Origin: Hoeflea_A sp040932035
GTDB taxonomy: Bacteria > Pseudomonadota > Alphaproteobacteria > Rhizobiales > Rhizobiaceae
Length of the DNA stretch: 64,000 nucleotides
NCBI RefSeq assembly: GCF_040932035.1
Contig: NZ_JBFRBB010000002.1
Location: forward strand, 1,178,001-1,242,000
Direction: 5' to 3'
The notes beneath the pieces were generated by a model. That model did not search any database, was not told where the DNA came from, and worked only from the letters and a program-made list of their open reading frames with translations. The translations under genes and the position numbers were made by a program. Of this stretch, positions 62,007 to 64,000 are shown piece after piece (the first letter of the stretch is position 1; each line of letters begins with the position of its first letter).

Positions 62007-63014
62007 ATGGCTGACAACGCGCCGACCGTAAAGCGATCCTTCGTTTTTTATCTGGTGCCGGATTTTTCACTTATTGCATTTGCGACTGCGATCGAACCGT
62101 TGCGGCTTGCCAACAGGATGCTCGGATACGAAGCATACAAATGGCGCGTTTCGTCCTTCGATGCCCAGCCTGTTGTCGCATCCAACGGCATTGAGGTTTC
62201 AGCAACGACATCGCTCGACGAGGAGCGCCGGAACCTGTCGGGCGAAAAGCGCCCGTCAATGGTTTTTGTCTGCTCCGGCGTCAATGTTCAGGACTACGCG
62301 CAGAAATCTGTGCACGCCTGGCTGCGGGAGGTGCACAACCGCAACATTTCCGTCGGCGGCCTGTGTACGGGCGCCTATGTTCTTGCAGCAGCGGGCCTTC
62401 TGTCGGGCCGGCGCTGCGCCATACACTGGGAGGATCTTCCGGGTTTTTCCGAAAAGTTTCCACTCGCCGAGGTCTATGCCGATCTCTATGAGACGGATGA
62501 AAATGTCTACACCTGCGCCGGCGGAACGGCATCGCTCGACATGATGCTGAACCTTATTGGCGAGGACCACGACGACAATCTCGTCAACCGCGTGTGCGAG
62601 CAGGCCTTGACCGACCGCGTCCGCAATCCGCATGACCGCCAGCGCCTGCCGCTTCGCGCGCGCCTCGGCGTGCAGAACTCCAAAGTCCTGTCGATCATCG
62701 AATTGATGGAAGGCAACCTCTCCGAGCCGCTATCGCTGCTCGAGATCGCCGAATATGCCGGTCTTTCACGCCGCCAGATCGAGCGCCTGTTCCGCCAGGA
62801 AATGGGCCGCTCCCCTGCCCGCTACTATCTGGAAATTAGACTCGACCGGGCCCGGCACTTGCTGATCCAGTCCTCCATGCCTGTGGTCGAAGTGGCAGTC
62901 GCCTGCGGTTTTGTCTCGGCATCGCATTTTTCCAAATGCTATCGCGAACTCTACGGCCGCTCGCCGCAGCAGGAACGCGCCGATCGCAAGCAATTGCTGA
63001 CATCGGCTGCCTGA
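62007..63014 (+). CDS. GbdR-like GlxA/AraC-family transcriptional regulator
   Basis: The 335-residue protein has an N-terminal DJ-1/PfpI-like amidotransferase domain without enzyme function (FVFYLVPDFSLIAFATAIEPLRLANRM, GGLCTGAYVLAAAGLLSGR, AIHWEDLPGF in parts). Two C-terminal AraC helix-turn-helix motifs follow (SRRQIERLFRQEMGRSPARYYLEIRL; GFVSASHFSKCYRELYGRSP). This is the GbdR/CdhR type that senses betaine or carnitine in Pseudomonas. Position beside a dimethylglycine/sarcosine dehydrogenase-like gene and near the mttB-like gene supports control of betaine use. AGGGA lies 9 nt before the ATG at 62007. Confidence 0.88.
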   Translation: MADNAPTVKRSFVFYLVPDFSLIAFATAIEPLRLANRMLGYEAYKWRVSSFDAQPVVASNGIEVSATTSLDEERRNLSGEKRPSMVFVCSGVNVQDYAQKSVHAWLREVHNRNISVGGLCTGAYVLAAAGLLSGRRCAIHWEDLPGFSEKFPLAEVYADLYETDENVYTCAGGTASLDMMLNLIGEDHDDNLVNRVCEQALTDRVRNPHDRQRLPLRARLGVQNSKVLSIIELMEGNLSEPLSLLEIAEYAGLSRRQIERLFRQEMGRSPARYYLEIRLDRARHLLIQSSMPVVEVAVACGFVSASHFSKCYRELYGRSPQQERADRKQLLTSAA

Positions 63015-63237
63015 TTCAATTGAGGTTCCTGGCTGTATAACATGCAGCCGGCGCATTTCTTCTTGCTGCAGGCCGCAACGTTTGTCCGGCATCTGTGGAT
63101 TACCGGGCGCACCTCTAGACCATATATTCAACTCTAAGTAGATGTACGAATGCTGAGAGAATACAAGTTCTCCAGTGACTTGGTCTGTTTTCATCACATC
63201 GTCGGATACCACTCGGCGCCACTTTTGGGAGTACATT

Positions 63238-63621
63238 GTGTCTCGCCTCAAATTAATTTTCAGTTGTAGTTTGGTTGTGCTTCTGGCTGCCTGCACAACG
63301 TCATCACCACCACCCGCCGGCGATTCACTGGCCGGCTGGAAAGGCAATGTTAAACGCGCCCTGCCGGTTTCACGCGCTGTATCTTATGGGGGTTGTAACA
63401 AGGCGGTCAGCGACTATGTCGCGGCAAGCGGTCATTCCGCCTATGCCTCAACCGATCTGACCGCTGCGGCCTACAACGAAAAGATTGTAATCTGCGGAGC
63501 TGCCTTGAATGCAAGGACAGTCGAGCAGGCCGAAGCTGCCGCACTGAAACAATGTCAAAATGGAACCCGAAAATGGTCCAGCGCCTATTCGGGCAAATGC
63601 GAGATCCATGCGTCAAAATAA
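63238..63621 (+). CDS. small Cys-containing lipoprotein of unknown function
   Basis: The 127-residue protein has a lipoprotein signal (SLVVLLAAC, acylated Cys) and four later Cys residues (GGCNKAV, VICGAA, LKQCQNG, GKCEIH) that could form two disulfides in the periplasm. The GTG at 63238 is preferred because GGGAG lies 6 nt upstream; the GTG at 63175 has no such site. I do not recognise the family. Confidence 0.7.
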   Translation: MSRLKLIFSCSLVVLLAACTTSSPPPAGDSLAGWKGNVKRALPVSRAVSYGGCNKAVSDYVAASGHSAYASTDLTAAAYNEKIVICGAALNARTVEQAEAAALKQCQNGTRKWSSAYSGKCEIHASK

Positions 63622-63739
63622 AATACCCGCGCCGTAAAGGCCATTGAGTTCAGTGGCTTACTCAATATCAGGTCCGGTTTATCGGAGTTAAAGGCCCATA
63701 CCGCAGGCTGCCCGGCTCGAATATCTGTAGCAACCTCAC

Positions 63740-63766
63740 AAAAAAGGCGGCTCGAGGAGCCGCCTT
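63740..63766 (-). terminator. rho-independent terminator of the dimethylglycine-dehydrogenase-like gene
   Basis: Perfect 10-bp arms AAGGCGGCTC and GAGCCGCCTT enclose a 3-nt loop. On the minus strand the stem runs into TTTTTT. It lies ~25 nt after the stop at 63791. Confidence 0.88.
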
Positions 63767-63790
63767 ATTCATTTGTATCGGATGAACCGC

Positions 63791-64000
63791 CTACGCGCGA
63801 AGCGCTTCGTTATCGACATCAAACGGGCTTTCATCGATCACGGTCGCCCTGTGGAGATTGCCCAGGATCTTGATCTGCAGCTCCGTCCCGGCCGCGCTGA
63901 GGTCCGGACGCACCATCGCCAGTGCCAGCGACTTGCCCAGCCGGTACCCATAGCTGCCGTGCGTCGCACGTCCGATGAGCTCTCCGTTCTGGTAGATGGC
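63791..64000 (-). CDS. dimethylglycine/sarcosine dehydrogenase-like protein, C-terminal GcvT part only
   Basis: Only the last 69 residues and the stop lie in the window. They match the end of a GcvT (aminomethyltransferase/T-protein) domain: GRATHGSYGYRLGKSLALAMVRPD in pieces, then TELQIKILGNLHRATVI. This form of the motif is typical of FAD-dependent dimethylglycine or sarcosine dehydrogenases with a C-terminal folate domain. Such enzymes pass the N-methyl carbon to THF as methylene-THF. The stand-alone glycine-cleavage T-protein is the alternative. The 5' part is outside the window. Confidence 0.82.
   Translation of the reverse strand, partial: AIYQNGELIGRATHGSYGYRLGKSLALAMVRPDLSAAGTELQIKILGNLHRATVIDESPFDVDNEALRA

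Overview
The window reads as one contiguous chromosomal stretch of a GC-rich alphaproteobacterium. It is most likely a Hyphomicrobiales (Rhizobiales) member of the Hoeflea/Ahrensia/Aurantimonas/Phyllobacterium type. The evidence is the complete acpXL-fabZ-fabF-fabF-adh-lpxXL cluster for very-long-chain lipid A acylation, a Rhizobiales hallmark, together with CbtAB, DUF1127 and DUF922 genes. No rRNA, tRNA, CRISPR array, phage or insertion-sequence transposase was seen.

Layout. 1-5.1 kb: an edge-truncated DUF1906/SH3 protein, an EamA permease and the preTA operon of reductive pyrimidine catabolism, with a tandem operator-like motif upstream. 5.1-6.3 kb: apbC/mrp. 6.5-11.9 kb: the C28 acyl-chain cluster, in which one of the two ketosynthases lacks the catalytic Cys. 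12.1-37.2 kb: a cobalamin regulon of about 25 kb (cobD-C-B-A, cbiD-cobK, cobM-J-I-L-H-cbiX, cobO-N-W-P with cbtA-cbtB behind a cobalamin riboswitch, and cobQ). It is interrupted at 24.8-27.2 kb by a GNAT/MFS patch carrying two copies of a 137-bp repeat. 37.3-41.8 kb: a lipoprotein hydrolase, valine-catabolism genes and a DUF922 protease. 41.8-46.4 kb: NAD-linked formate dehydrogenase. 46.7-59.3 kb: a betaine-type binding protein and a corrinoid/folate methyl-transfer cluster. 59.4-64 kb: OmpA, LysR, DUF1127, a GbdR-like regulator, a lipoprotein and the end of a dimethylglycine/sarcosine-dehydrogenase-like gene.

How the parts fit. The cobalamin genes supply the cofactor for the 47.9-59.3 kb cluster. 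That cluster holds separate proteins equivalent to the domains of MetH: a homocysteine methyltransferase, a methyl-THF methyltransferase and a corrinoid protein. It also encodes a RamA-like ferredoxin/ASKHA corrinoid reactivase, a MetF-like reductase and a non-pyrrolysine MttB-family methyltransferase. I read it as a corrinoid methyl hub: methyl groups from methyl-THF and/or a quaternary amine such as glycine betaine pass through one corrinoid protein to homocysteine or THF. Oxidation of the folate one-carbon unit would end at the neighbouring formate dehydrogenase. The binding protein, the GbdR-like regulator and the dimethylglycine-dehydrogenase-like gene support betaine catabolism.

The most interesting new signals are these. 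Arg/Gly-rich tails occur on exactly the four enzymes expected to dock with the corrinoid protein. Two near-identical palindromes lie before the homocysteine methyltransferase and the methyl-THF methyltransferase. The window contains a complete cobalt-early corrin route together with late-insertion CobN. All functions are inferred from sequence by eye; no database search was run.
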